A model generated the notes under the pieces. It worked only from the letters and a program-made list of their open reading frames with translations, made no database searches and was not told where the DNA came from. Below are positions 35,652-44,356 of a stretch of DNA of 64,000 bases, piece by piece. How positions within the stretch are numbered: the stretch's first letter is position 1; each line of letters opens with the position of its first letter. A program made the position numbers and the translations under genes. Source of the stretch: Marseilla massiliensis (lineage in GTDB: Bacteria > Bacteroidota > Bacteroidia > Bacteroidales > Bacteroidaceae); contig NZ_JACJJG010000002.1 of the NCBI RefSeq assembly GCF_016899855.1, forward strand, positions 1 through 64,000, written 5' to 3'.

Positions 35652-35679
35652 AGCGTACGCCCGTCACCAGGCGTACGCT
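35652..35679 (-). terminator. Terminator of the ABC transporter operon
   Basis: Perfect 10-bp stem AGCGTACGCC (35652-35661) with GGCGTACGCT (35670-35679), 8-nt loop, followed on the minus strand by TTTTTCGTATTG. Confidence 0.8.
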
Positions 35680-35696
35680 GTACCATCGAGAACCAT

Positions 35697-36899
35697 CTAC
35701 ACATCCTTTCGCCACCAAATGCGCACTACCTTGCGGCGTATGGCAGCGAAATTAGCCAGCGACACCACAACGAATAGACACAGGCCTAACACTACGGACG
35801 GCCACATAGCGCCGAAATCGGCCTGCGGATAAAGCGCGGCGATAACGTCTGTATACTCACCGCGCGCCAAGGCTACAGCCAAGAGCGCAAGAACGAGCAC
35901 CACGCCATTGAGCACCACGGTCAGCAGTACATATGGCATGGCCACACGCATAGGCGAATAGCCTATAAGTAGAAGATTCTCAAGTTTCGAACTATTCTTC
36001 TGCACCAGAAGATACACGCTCAGCATGAGTATGTAGAAGCTTAGCAGGCTTATCACCCCGCCTACGGCCATCACAACAGTGACGGCAAGACGCAGGAAAT
36101 AAGCCGTCTTCTCGGCCTGCAGACGGTCTTGATCAACCTCGTAGCCCCGTGAAGAAAGATACTTGGCAATGTTGTCGGCTGTCGGGTTGCTAAGTTCGGC
36201 TACGAGCCGCGTCGGTGCCGGCGCACCGTCAGGAGAGTAGCGGTCATTGCTCCAGTCCATGAACGACTGCGGCACAAGTATAGTATTGAGCCTTCCAGAA
36301 AACCCTATGACACGTCCGCGGAAACCGTCGTGACGCCCGTTGCCGGTTATAAAGATGTCGAAGTCTATCATTCCGACAAGCCCCTCGCTTATCTTGGGCA
36401 ACGAATGCATACGCGCGAAGCCGAAGTTATACATATTAATATACGACCGCGGCAATATCACGGGCACCTCCTTGCTGCCCGGAGAGTACTTCCAGTCGTC
36501 AAGCGGAACGTCGACAAAACTGTCGGGCACACTCTCGAGAAACAGCTCAGAAGAAAGTATCGGCTGGCCGTCAATGCCCATACGTGCGTCGACACGATAG
36601 CCCGTCGACGTAAAGGCCGCCACGCGTCCCGTAAAGCGGCGGGCCGCAAGATCGTCAATCTCGGCCTGCGTGAACGTTCCGCCGCGCCCCGACAGCGAAC
36701 CGGCAGCGCCAACTTTCTTGTTGATTATTACATAACCTGATTTCATGAAGCTGTCCTGCGCGGTAAATACAGGCAGCACATCACGGTAAAGCTGGTAACC
36801 GAGTAATACGATGAGCATTCCGAACAGGTTCGCAAAGGCAAACCCCGCAAGCTGAGGCACACTGACATGCCTGCGCAACAATTTCCATACCAAAGTCAT
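35697..36899 (-). CDS. FtsX/LolE-type ABC transporter permease
   Basis: 400 residues. One N-terminal membrane helix (LAGFAFANLFGMLIVLLGY, ~18-36), a periplasmic domain of ~220 residues, then three C-terminal helices (LRLAVTVVMAVGGVISLLSFYILML; VLLTVVLNGVVLVLALLAVAL; VVLGLCLFVVVSLANFAA): the MacB/FtsX layout of a mechanotransmission permease. ATG 36899 overlaps the stop of the ATPase gene by 4 nt (ATGA); the earlier ATG at 36905 is less likely. It is the last gene of the operon. Only one permease is seen, so a homodimer is expected. Substrate unknown. Confidence 0.82.
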   Translation of the reverse strand: MTLVWKLLRRHVSVPQLAGFAFANLFGMLIVLLGYQLYRDVLPVFTAQDSFMKSGYVIINKKVGAAGSLSGRGGTFTQAEIDDLAARRFTGRVAAFTSTGYRVDARMGIDGQPILSSELFLESVPDSFVDVPLDDWKYSPGSKEVPVILPRSYINMYNFGFARMHSLPKISEGLVGMIDFDIFITGNGRHDGFRGRVIGFSGRLNTILVPQSFMDWSNDRYSPDGAPAPTRLVAELSNPTADNIAKYLSSRGYEVDQDRLQAEKTAYFLRLAVTVVMAVGGVISLLSFYILMLSVYLLVQKNSSKLENLLLIGYSPMRVAMPYVLLTVVLNGVVLVLALLAVALARGEYTDVIAALYPQADFGAMWPSVVLGLCLFVVVSLANFAAIRRKVVRIWWRKDV

Positions 36900-37540
36900 A
36901 AACAATACACTTTATCGTAATCAAGGTCAATGCGCCGCCCTATACTCGTAACTATCACGCCAGCGCCACGGCGTCGCGCCTCGTCGGTGAGTAGCTCTCC
37001 CATAAGGCGCGCGTTAGCATCGTCAAGATGACTGATAGGCTCATCGGCCAAAATGAAGTCGAAAGGTTGTGCCAGCGCACGCATCATCGCCACGCGTTGC
37101 TGCTGTCCGAACGACATGCGCCCCACGGGAGAATCAACCTTATCGGGTATTCTCAACATGTCGAACCAGCGCAGTATCTCCTCACGGTTCTTACAGCCCG
37201 TCAAACGGTTCTTAACCTCAACGTTCTCGTAAGCCGTCAGCTCGGGAAACAGGCGCAACTCCTGAAACAGGCACGCAACATGTCTGCGGCGTACCTCAGA
37301 CCATTCTTCAACCTTCAATCCACGGGCCTCGCGTCCGTCAAAAAGCACCTGCCCCGTATAGTCACGGCGGTATCCCATCACGTAACTGCAAAAAGTACTT
37401 TTGCCGCGACCGCTATCCGCCTCGACAAGATACAGCCGTCCTTTCTCAAACAAGGCGTCGCCCCGCCATACGTCAGACTTTATGCCGTCGTTACAAGAGA
37501 AGATATCGGGCAAAACCCCCTTGAATTCTATCCTTTTCAT
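36896..37540 (-). CDS. ABC transporter ATP-binding protein (LolD/FtsE-like, divergent motifs)
   Basis: 214 residues. Q-loop FQELRLFPELTAYENV, signature MSFGQQQRVAM (for LSGGQ), Walker B FILADEP and D-loop SHLDD are present. Walker A is ADSGRGKST, with Ala in place of the first Gly, and the H-loop His is Ser (VIVTSIGRR). The catalytic Glu after Walker B is kept. ATP hydrolysis may be slow or altered. It starts 5 bp after the DUF4836 lipoprotein gene and overlaps the permease gene by 4 nt, so the three form one unit. Confidence 0.87.
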   Translation of the reverse strand: MKRIEFKGVLPDIFSCNDGIKSDVWRGDALFEKGRLYLVEADSGRGKSTFCSYVMGYRRDYTGQVLFDGREARGLKVEEWSEVRRRHVACLFQELRLFPELTAYENVEVKNRLTGCKNREEILRWFDMLRIPDKVDSPVGRMSFGQQQRVAMMRALAQPFDFILADEPISHLDDANARLMGELLTDEARRRGAGVIVTSIGRRIDLDYDKVYCL

Positions 37541-37545
37541 AACAA

Positions 37546-38919
37546 CTACTCCATAATAAAAATAATGGTCTGGACTCCACCTGCAAGCGCCTTAAGATAA
37601 CTGCCGGCAGGTCCAACAATGGCCGACAGGGCACTGACATTGGCCACTACAGCCATCCGGCGCCCCATGACAAGACTGTCGGCAGCCGACGGCAACGACC
37701 ATCCAGACTGCACGGACGACAACCTGTCAACACCGGGAAACGTGCTTGCGTAAAACCTTTGATTATCCTTTACGCCGAACGTAAAATCCATATCGCCGCC
37801 GGAATACCGGTACGCGCCGTCGTCCAAGTCAGATATGCTCGTACCGGCAGGACATGATTGCTTCCAATAATCTATGTCTTCCATAAACGCCGTGCTACCC
37901 AGTTTTGCCAACATAAGCAGTCCAATATTGCTTCCACCGGTATTTTCGACTATCATAGCCATGTCGCCGTCAACACTCTTTATTATGTTGTCCATGTCAA
38001 CGGCCATGTTCATACCCGCAAGCAAAGCCTGGAATGTCTTGTCAGAATGCAGCAGACGGATGAAATGACCGCCTTCCACGTTGGCAAAAACACCAATAGC
38101 CGACGAAGGGGACATACTGTTCAGGTAATCACCCGCTATCGGGCGGAACACTTCACGTGAACGTCTCAATTCCGCATCAACCCTCTTGTCAGGCGAAAAC
38201 GTCGTGCCACGTATCACAATACATCCCTTCACGCCTGACGAAAGTCCTGCAGCCAACATCACTTTAGATCCATCAACGTCCTTGGGAGCGCCGAGCATGA
38301 ACGGAGCGACGAATTTCTCGGGCAAAGCGGAGACCTGTACAACCAATGCCACAGGCGCCTGTATGCTGTCAAGATAAGCCATCATTGGAGAAGCTTGAAT
38401 ACCCTCGTCCTCATTCTGGGCAAGATATTGGGCCACTTGACGACGCACCACAGCTTGAGCGGAAGGAAGAACGGGACCTAATACTACCAACGCTTCGGAA
38501 GAGTAGCCTGCAACCCATGAATCCTTCAAGACCGTAAAGCTATATCCACCATAGTCCTTTACTTCACTACAAAAACCTTTCTTTACCTGCAATGACAACC
38601 AGTCCGTAAGATCACCGCTGCTTTTTACCTTTGCCGCAAAACCAATATTGCCGTCAGCGGTCTCAAACATATATATCCTTGACGCAACGTCTATTCCGCA
38701 ATCAGATATATTATCCACACCCAAAAAACTTGTTATTACAGCCTGTGCGGAGGCACTACCTTCTTTCTCGGCATACTTCTGCACGTCAATGGAAACCAAG
38801 GCCGTGCTGTTTCCTGGTATTGCGTTCAAGTAATCGTCACCCGAACAAGAAGTGAACAAGGCAAAAAGCGGCATAAATAAAATGCTCGCCGCTATCAGCT
38901 TAAAATAATTCCTTTTCAT
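37546..38919 (-). CDS. DUF4836 family lipoprotein
   Basis: 457 residues. Signal with lipobox FTSC (Cys ~25): MKRNYFKLIAASILFMPLF leads into ALFTSCSGDDYLNAIPGN. The DUF4836 hallmark NAIPGNSTALVSIDVQKYA is right after the lipidation site, and the rest is the usual repeated alpha/beta body. No catalytic motif known. The gap to the ABC ATPase gene is 5 bp, so it may be the substrate-binding or accessory lipoprotein of that transporter; this is an inference from operon structure. rsmE ends 75 bp upstream. Confidence 0.85.
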   Translation of the reverse strand: MKRNYFKLIAASILFMPLFALFTSCSGDDYLNAIPGNSTALVSIDVQKYAEKEGSASAQAVITSFLGVDNISDCGIDVASRIYMFETADGNIGFAAKVKSSGDLTDWLSLQVKKGFCSEVKDYGGYSFTVLKDSWVAGYSSEALVVLGPVLPSAQAVVRRQVAQYLAQNEDEGIQASPMMAYLDSIQAPVALVVQVSALPEKFVAPFMLGAPKDVDGSKVMLAAGLSSGVKGCIVIRGTTFSPDKRVDAELRRSREVFRPIAGDYLNSMSPSSAIGVFANVEGGHFIRLLHSDKTFQALLAGMNMAVDMDNIIKSVDGDMAMIVENTGGSNIGLLMLAKLGSTAFMEDIDYWKQSCPAGTSISDLDDGAYRYSGGDMDFTFGVKDNQRFYASTFPGVDRLSSVQSGWSLPSAADSLVMGRRMAVVANVSALSAIVGPAGSYLKALAGGVQTIIFIME

Positions 38920-38994
38920 TTAAATACATATAATCCCGGCGGGTACTCCACCACGAAAAATTACTAACGTGAATTTCAGCCATGCGTACACACA

Positions 38995-39726
38995 TCACTT
39001 GCGTAACGCCAGCTGTGCCATCATCGTTGCCGAAAGGGCGGCCGTCTCGGTACGCAGGCGACTGTTACCCAACGAAACAGACTCATAGCCGTTATCAATA
39101 GCCATCTTTACCTCTTCAACAGAGAAATCGCCCTCCGGGCCAATGAGAACTGTCACATCTTCAGGAGCGGCAGATGACGACATGGAATATACTTCCGTGA
39201 AGAAATCCTTGCGTTCAATCTCCTCGTAACAATGCGCTATAAACTTACGGCCCGGTCGCTTGGCCATGACAAAATCCTTGAATGACAGCATTGCGTTCAA
39301 TCTTGGTTTCCACGGCTTATGGCTTTGCTTAACCGCCGCTACAACAATCTTGTCAAGGCGAACTGTACGCATAACCTTACGCTCTGAAAACTTGCAGTTT
39401 AGAAAAGTTACCTCATCTATGCCTATTTCTGTAGCCTTTTCGCAAAACCATTCTATGCGGTCCATCATCTTTGTGGGTGCTATCGCTATATGTATATTGC
39501 CCTTCCAGCCTTTTTCTTGCGGCAACACCTCCTTTATCTCATACATACAACGCTTTGTCGCGGCGATTGTTACGACTGCACGGTAGAAGTTTCCCTCACC
39601 GTCCATAAGGAACATTTCGTCACCGCTCTTAAGCCTAAGTACACGCAAAGCATGTAGAGCTTCATCCATTGGCATTTCCGTCAGGGTTGCTGCAGAGGGT
39701 ACATAAAAAAATCTTACTTCCTTCAT
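38995..39726 (-). CDS. rsmE: 16S rRNA (uracil-1498-N3) methyltransferase
   Basis: SPOUT-fold SAM methyltransferase that methylates U1498 of 16S rRNA. 243 residues. N-terminal PUA-like part, C-terminal knot with VLIGPEGDFSVEEV (usual GPEGG) and SLGNSRLRTETAAL. KMMDRIEWFCEKATEIGIDE is the conserved central helix. It follows the DUF151 gene after 12 bp. Confidence 0.95.
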   Translation of the reverse strand: MKEVRFFYVPSAATLTEMPMDEALHALRVLRLKSGDEMFLMDGEGNFYRAVVTIAATKRCMYEIKEVLPQEKGWKGNIHIAIAPTKMMDRIEWFCEKATEIGIDEVTFLNCKFSERKVMRTVRLDKIVVAAVKQSHKPWKPRLNAMLSFKDFVMAKRPGRKFIAHCYEEIERKDFFTEVYSMSSSAAPEDVTVLIGPEGDFSVEEVKMAIDNGYESVSLGNSRLRTETAALSATMMAQLALRK

Positions 39727-39738
39727 AGTAGAAATTTA

Positions 39739-40302
39739 CTAGTTAATTGGTTTCTCACCATTTTTGTTTCTTCGTTTCTTTTCGTCTAGCAGATGTGATG
39801 CGAGCTCATAATTCTCGTCAGCTATAGCTTTGTCCAACGCGGCTTGCAACATTTCGTCGCTTATTGTATTGACCGGAAGCGATACACCTCTTGAATTCTC
39901 ACGATAAGCTACGGACTGCCTCCTCATCAGGCCGGACTCGATATACAGCGGTATATCTCCCACTAATGATAAAAGAACTGCATCTGATGCCCGAATCAAC
40001 ATAGGCGTCAAAGTTGTCCTGTTATATAATAACGTACGGTACTGCCCATCTATTATATCGTCAATAAGCAATTCGAAATCGGAATCAGCATAACTACTAA
40101 GCAGTTTGCTCATCACTTCCGGGAGCATAATCCTTGTAATAGGTAACTTCTTGACACGCAATTCTATCTGCACAGCCATAGCCTTGTCACACACAATGGT
40201 TATCTGCCGTTCCTTTGATTCATCCGTCAATATAAGCAATCCAAGGTCATCTGTTCCGACAATCTCTGACACTCCCTTGAAAAAAAGTCGTTCCTTTGTC
40301 AT
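39739..40302 (-). CDS. DUF151 (bifunctional nuclease family) protein with UVR motif
   Basis: 187 residues. N-terminal DUF151/DNase-RNase domain (LRVKKLPITRIMLPEVMSKLL, FELLIDDIIDGQYRTLLY, RASDAVLLSLVGDIPLYI), then a C-terminal UVR-type helix pair (LDKAIADENYELASHLLDEKKRR) as in UvrB/UvrC-interacting proteins. The frame is open upstream; two ATGs are possible: 40317, coupled TGATG to the transporter stop, and 40302, which has GGAGG six bases before it. 40302 was chosen for this strong Shine-Dalgarno sequence, rare in this phylum, and because MTKERLFFKGV fits the family. Confidence 0.87.
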   Translation of the reverse strand: MTKERLFFKGVSEIVGTDDLGLLILTDESKERQITIVCDKAMAVQIELRVKKLPITRIMLPEVMSKLLSSYADSDFELLIDDIIDGQYRTLLYNRTTLTPMLIRASDAVLLSLVGDIPLYIESGLMRRQSVAYRENSRGVSLPVNTISDEMLQAALDKAIADENYELASHLLDEKKRRNKNGEKPIN

Positions 40303-40316
40303 AAAAAACCTCCGCA

Positions 40317-41588
40317 TCAATACTTGACATGCTCCTTCTTGGGTCTGAAAACGACGGCAAATACAAGACCTATCAACAACGCATAACCAGCAAAGATAAA
40401 CCAACACGTCTGCCAATCACCAACAGTATAAAAGTCGTCACCGACCTGCTCACTCATCGTATATGCATTAATAACGGCCTGTGCCCCCAAAGTTCCAATT
40501 GTTGCCCCTATTCCATTTGTCATGAGCATAAACAAACCTTGTGCACTGGAACGTATTGAAGGGTCTGTACTTTTATCAACATATAACGAACCGCTTATAT
40601 TAAAGAAATCAAAAGCGACACCGTAAACAAGCATTGAAAGAATAAACATCCATACACCGCTGCCAGGATTGCCAAGTCCGAAAAGGCCAAATCTCAATAC
40701 CCACGCAAACATAGCTATCAACATAACATTCTTAATACCGTAACGCTTCATAAAGAAAGGTATCAATAAAATACAACATGTCTCACTTATTTGCGACAAA
40801 GATATAAGAATATTAGCATGCTGTACTCCAAAAGTATCACTAAACTCAGGCAAAGCAGCAAAACTACTTATGAAAGGATTAGCAAAGCCATTGGTAATTT
40901 GAAGACTTACGCCCAGCAACATAGAGAATATAAAAAATATAGCCATATCCTTACGCTTGAACAACGTAAAAGCCTTAAGACCTAAAGCATCAACTACACT
41001 CTTCTTTTCACCAGACGCCGCTACCGGACAAGAAGGTAATGTAAACGTGTATAAAAACAATATTACCCCCAATATTCCGGATACAACAAACTGGTTTTGA
41101 TTGGCTTGAAATCCCATAAGGTCAACAAGCCACATCGAACAAATAAAACCTATTGTACCGAACACACGTATCGGAGGAAAATCCTTTACCGTATCAAGCC
41201 CCGCCTGTGTCAATGCGTTATATGCAACCGAATTACTCAATGCCAAGGTTGGCATGTAAAAAGCAACAGAAAAGGAATACAATATAAAAAGAATGGAGAA
41301 ATCGGAATCAATACCAAATGAAAGACCATACAATGCAGCAAAAATCATGAACAGCCCCGCTATAAGATGACAAAGGCCCAATAAACGCTGTGCCTGAACC
41401 CATCTGTCCGCTATTATTCCCATCAACGCAGGCATGAAAATAGACACAATACCCTGCATTGAATAAAACCAACCAATATCTGAGCCCAATCCTATATTTC
41501 CGAGATAGCGGCCCATTGAAGTCAAATAAGCGCCCCAAACCGCATACTCAAGAAAGTTCATGAGCGCTAAGCGAACTTTAAGATACAT
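40317..41588 (-). CDS. Major facilitator, nucleoside:H+ symporter family
   Basis: 423 residues, 12 predicted membrane helices, inner membrane. LALMNFLEYAVWGAYLTSMG at the N-terminus, YSMQGIVSIFMPALMGIIAD and FGTIGFICSMWLVDL are the marks of the NupG/XapB-like nucleoside transporter family. The C-terminal helix GLVFAVVFRPKKEHVKY ends in the cytoplasm. The frame starts at a TTG (41612); ATG 41588 is taken. Promoter with both consensus boxes just upstream. Next genes follow at 14 and 12 bp, so nucleoside uptake, DUF151 and rsmE share one message. Nucleoside uptake would suit cdd, which lies elsewhere. Confidence 0.85.
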   Translation of the reverse strand: MYLKVRLALMNFLEYAVWGAYLTSMGRYLGNIGLGSDIGWFYSMQGIVSIFMPALMGIIADRWVQAQRLLGLCHLIAGLFMIFAALYGLSFGIDSDFSILFILYSFSVAFYMPTLALSNSVAYNALTQAGLDTVKDFPPIRVFGTIGFICSMWLVDLMGFQANQNQFVVSGILGVILFLYTFTLPSCPVAASGEKKSVVDALGLKAFTLFKRKDMAIFFIFSMLLGVSLQITNGFANPFISSFAALPEFSDTFGVQHANILISLSQISETCCILLIPFFMKRYGIKNVMLIAMFAWVLRFGLFGLGNPGSGVWMFILSMLVYGVAFDFFNISGSLYVDKSTDPSIRSSAQGLFMLMTNGIGATIGTLGAQAVINAYTMSEQVGDDFYTVGDWQTCWFIFAGYALLIGLVFAVVFRPKKEHVKY

Positions 41589-41646
41589 AATTCCGATACT
41601 TTTAATCTTCAAAACGGCATGAAGCTACATACCGCCTATCTTTATG

Positions 41647-41677
41647 CAAAGATAACTCAAAAAAAAGTACCGTCAAA
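41647..41677 (-). promoter_or_regulatory. Nucleoside transporter operon promoter
   Basis: On the minus strand TTTG (41674-41677), 19 bp, TATCTTTG (41647-41654); both boxes exact. Confidence 0.85.
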
Positions 41678-41710
41678 AAAAATAACATTATTTTATAAAG
41701 AGAGCCAAGC

Positions 41711-42910
41711 TTACTCTCGCATTTTCCTCAATATATCGCTTATTTCTTCAAACTTGCGCCCCATATTAAGTTTCAGGTATATATTATAGAGTGAAGGAGC
41801 CCATCGTTCTTTATCGTCAGGCTCACATTCACGGTATTTTTCCATATAAGGCAATGCTTTCCTGTAATAACCAAGTATCTTTTTTCGATCAGTGCGCTTT
41901 GATTTTACATCTTTCTCAAGAGCCAAAGCCAGATTCAGATACGAAACTCCGGCATTAAGATAAACATCAGGCAAAGTGTCATTACGCGCCAAAAGCGTAT
42001 CACTTATTGCTATACAACCAGCATAATCACCAATATTGAGCAATATATTACTTTTCGCGAATAAAAACAATGCGTTCAGACTGTCGCTCTTAAGTGCCTC
42101 GTCAGCTATGCTCATTGCCGTATCAAGCTGATTGACGGCGTTATAATAATCCATCAAACGCTTAAAAAAGAATTTAGACTTTTTATTCTCATCAAAACCA
42201 CGGCGCAATGTCTCAACGTATTTCAATGTGTCCCCTTGCCACAAATAAGCAGACGACATATAAGCCAAGGTGCGGCGCCTGAATTTCTTTTCCTGTAATG
42301 CTATTGACGAGTATTTGAGTGTACTGTCCGGACTATTTAGCTTATATCCACAAAACACCGTCCAAAAAGCAGCTGGCACATATAACGGATCTTCATCCGC
42401 AGAATACTCAGCGAACAAAGGCTGCCGGCGGCAATCCATATAAGTATCCATCATTGCGAATGTCCTGACATAATCCTTCTTATGAAGAAAATACACTCCA
42501 CCATTATAAAGATTACGACGATACTTGTTTAAATATTCAGCATTTTTCTCACGATACTTCAGCTTTACACGGCCTTTCCTGTCAGGCAACATCTCTATGC
42601 TGTCAAGACTTTCATATGCAAGGAACATACGTCTGGCCGTATCAAAAAACGCGGCTGTATCATAGCCTTCTTTCAAATACAACTTTTCGTTAGCCTCCTC
42701 GTACTGTGCACGTACAGCCTCGGCAAGCGTTAAATATATCTTCACATTGCGTCTATTTGCCGAATCCGCAAGCAAGCCACGCATTGATGCCTCAGCCTGA
42801 CTGAGATTGCTGCGGCTCTTAATATTCGAACGTGCCTCACTTATCTCTTTTTTCTGTGCATACGCGGAAGAAAGTGACAATATTGCTAAAAACAATAACA
42901 ATAAACGCAT
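41711..42910 (-). CDS. Exported TPR-type protein, second copy after gyrA
   Basis: 399 residues with a cleavable signal peptide (LLLLFLAILSLSSAYAQ). Helical throughout, with TPR-like pairs in the C-terminal half (FFFKRLMDYYNAVNQLDTAMSIADEAL, ALFLFAKSNILLNIGDYAGC). Clear relative of the next gene upstream: both have GYDTAAFFDTARR/ PYDTVGLYDAVMQ near residue 95, then RKGRVKLKYR / EKGKVKPKFH, then GGVYFLHKKDY / AGIYYQTSNPE, and PLFAEYSADEDPLY / PLFKEQDKSKDPYL. The frame starts at a TTG; ATG 42910 was used. Function unknown; periplasmic scaffold likely. Separated from its relative by a 180-bp gap with an inverted repeat. Confidence 0.8.
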   Translation of the reverse strand: MRLLLLFLAILSLSSAYAQKKEISEARSNIKSRSNLSQAEASMRGLLADSANRRNVKIYLTLAEAVRAQYEEANEKLYLKEGYDTAAFFDTARRMFLAYESLDSIEMLPDRKGRVKLKYREKNAEYLNKYRRNLYNGGVYFLHKKDYVRTFAMMDTYMDCRRQPLFAEYSADEDPLYVPAAFWTVFCGYKLNSPDSTLKYSSIALQEKKFRRRTLAYMSSAYLWQGDTLKYVETLRRGFDENKKSKFFFKRLMDYYNAVNQLDTAMSIADEALKSDSLNALFLFAKSNILLNIGDYAGCIAISDTLLARNDTLPDVYLNAGVSYLNLALALEKDVKSKRTDRKKILGYYRKALPYMEKYRECEPDDKERWAPSLYNIYLKLNMGRKFEEISDILRKMRE

Positions 42911-42944
42911 TGTAAAAGACAAATTAGAAATCAAACAATAACCG

Positions 42945-43065
42945 TGGGAGTGTCAAGACAAAACCATGGCATGAGCACGATAAAAAACACGGCCGTCACG
43001 TCACATCAGCATGTACCGTAAAAACAATTCTAAACCGTACTGCCAATTTTGTCTTGGCACACCCA
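42945..43065. repeat. Long-range inverted repeat between the two TPR genes
   Basis: 19-bp arms (42945-42963 and 43047-43065), 17 of 19 paired plus one G-T pair, 83 nt apart: TGGGAGTGTCAAGACAAAA against TTTTGTCTTGGCACACCCA. It occupies most of the 180-bp intergenic region and may fold in the mRNA or mark a terminator/attenuator for the downstream TPR gene. Confidence 0.5.
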
Positions 43066-43090
43066 CTTTATAACCGTTAATGGATTATTA

Positions 43091-44332
43091 CTACTTTGTT
43101 AAGGCTTCTGCCTCTTTCGTCTTCGCATCGTCCGGACCCAAAGCCCTGTAACAGCAAGTGTAAAGAGAGTATGCCCAGAAGCTCTTGAACTGCATTGTCT
43201 TATCCAAATCCTTGGCTTTCTCAAGATAACCAATGGCCTGTTCATATATGCCGACAATCTCTTTTTCTGCGTCAGGAGTCAATGTCTTGCCATTAGCCAA
43301 AGCCTTTTCCGCAGTCTCCTGTGCCTTATACATATAGCAGTTGCCGACAGAAGCCAAAATCGCAACGTTGTCCGGCTGAGCAGTGGCGGCCTTGTTGAAT
43401 GACGAAATAGCGTCGTCCCACTTGCTGTCACTCATGTATGCCTGTCCTTGCATTGCCAATGCCGTGAAGTTATTGGGGTCTTTAGCAAGCTTTGCCTGCA
43501 CAATCTCGTTAAGGCCTGCTTTGTCGCTTATTGAAATAAGCATTGAGCAGATAGTACTGAACACCACGTCATTATTCTCGTCCTTTGCATAAATATCTTT
43601 CAACTTAGCGACATAATTGAGAGTATCCTCATGTGTCTTCAGCTGGTTCTGCATAATGGCAAGCTTCAACTGAAGCGCATCTTTTGACATTGCAGTATCC
43701 TGCATAGCAACGTCCGCATATTTTTCAGCTTTCGCATAGTCCTTTGCGAAATAAGCGTCACGGGCTGCATAATATGCCATCTGCGTCAGATATGGGTCCT
43801 TGCTCTTGTCCTGCTCCTTAAAGAGAGGGTAATCAGCGCTCTCAACATAAGTTGCGAGGTACTTGTATGACAACTCTGGATTTGACGTCTGGTAATAGAT
43901 ACCTGCGTTAACCAAATGGAAACGGATGGGATACAAGCGGTCGCCATTCGACTTATGGAACTTTGGCTTAACCTTTCCTTTCTCATTTGGCTGCATGTCA
44001 AACTCGTCGCAAGCCACACCGTTCTCCAATGCCTGCATCACGGCGTCATACAGACCGACGGTATCATATGGCTCGACTTTTGTCTTCAACTGCTCTGCCA
44101 TCTGGTTACTGGTTATCGTACCCTGTTCCTTGGCAACCTTATCCAGGGCCAGATCAACCAAGGCATTATAACACTTTGCCTTCTCTTCGGCCGACAGGCT
44201 GCCGAGATTTGCCTGCAAGAGATTATAAGCCTCCTTATAATCCTTGATCTTAGAAATTTGCTTATACACATCCTGTGCAAAAGCAGACGCGCTGAACACT
44301 GCAGCAAGCGCCAACATGGTTAATTTTTTCAT
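43091..44332 (-). CDS. Exported TPR protein, first copy after gyrA
   Basis: 413 residues. Signal peptide MKKLTMLALAAVFSASAFAQ. Two clear TPR blocks: FTALAMQGQAYMSDSKWDDAISSFNKAA and VAILASVGNCYMYKAQETAEKALANG ... IYEQAIGYLEKA; the N-terminal half is helical (KIKDYKEAYNLLQANLGSLS). Periplasmic. The open frame has a TTG two codons earlier; ATG 44332 is used. gyrA ends 24 bp upstream, so it is cotranscribed with gyrA. The following TPR gene is a diverged copy. Confidence 0.85.
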   Translation of the reverse strand: MKKLTMLALAAVFSASAFAQDVYKQISKIKDYKEAYNLLQANLGSLSAEEKAKCYNALVDLALDKVAKEQGTITSNQMAEQLKTKVEPYDTVGLYDAVMQALENGVACDEFDMQPNEKGKVKPKFHKSNGDRLYPIRFHLVNAGIYYQTSNPELSYKYLATYVESADYPLFKEQDKSKDPYLTQMAYYAARDAYFAKDYAKAEKYADVAMQDTAMSKDALQLKLAIMQNQLKTHEDTLNYVAKLKDIYAKDENNDVVFSTICSMLISISDKAGLNEIVQAKLAKDPNNFTALAMQGQAYMSDSKWDDAISSFNKAATAQPDNVAILASVGNCYMYKAQETAEKALANGKTLTPDAEKEIVGIYEQAIGYLEKAKDLDKTMQFKSFWAYSLYTCCYRALGPDDAKTKEAEALTK

Positions 44333-44356
44333 AATCAATGTATATTAAATTAAAAC

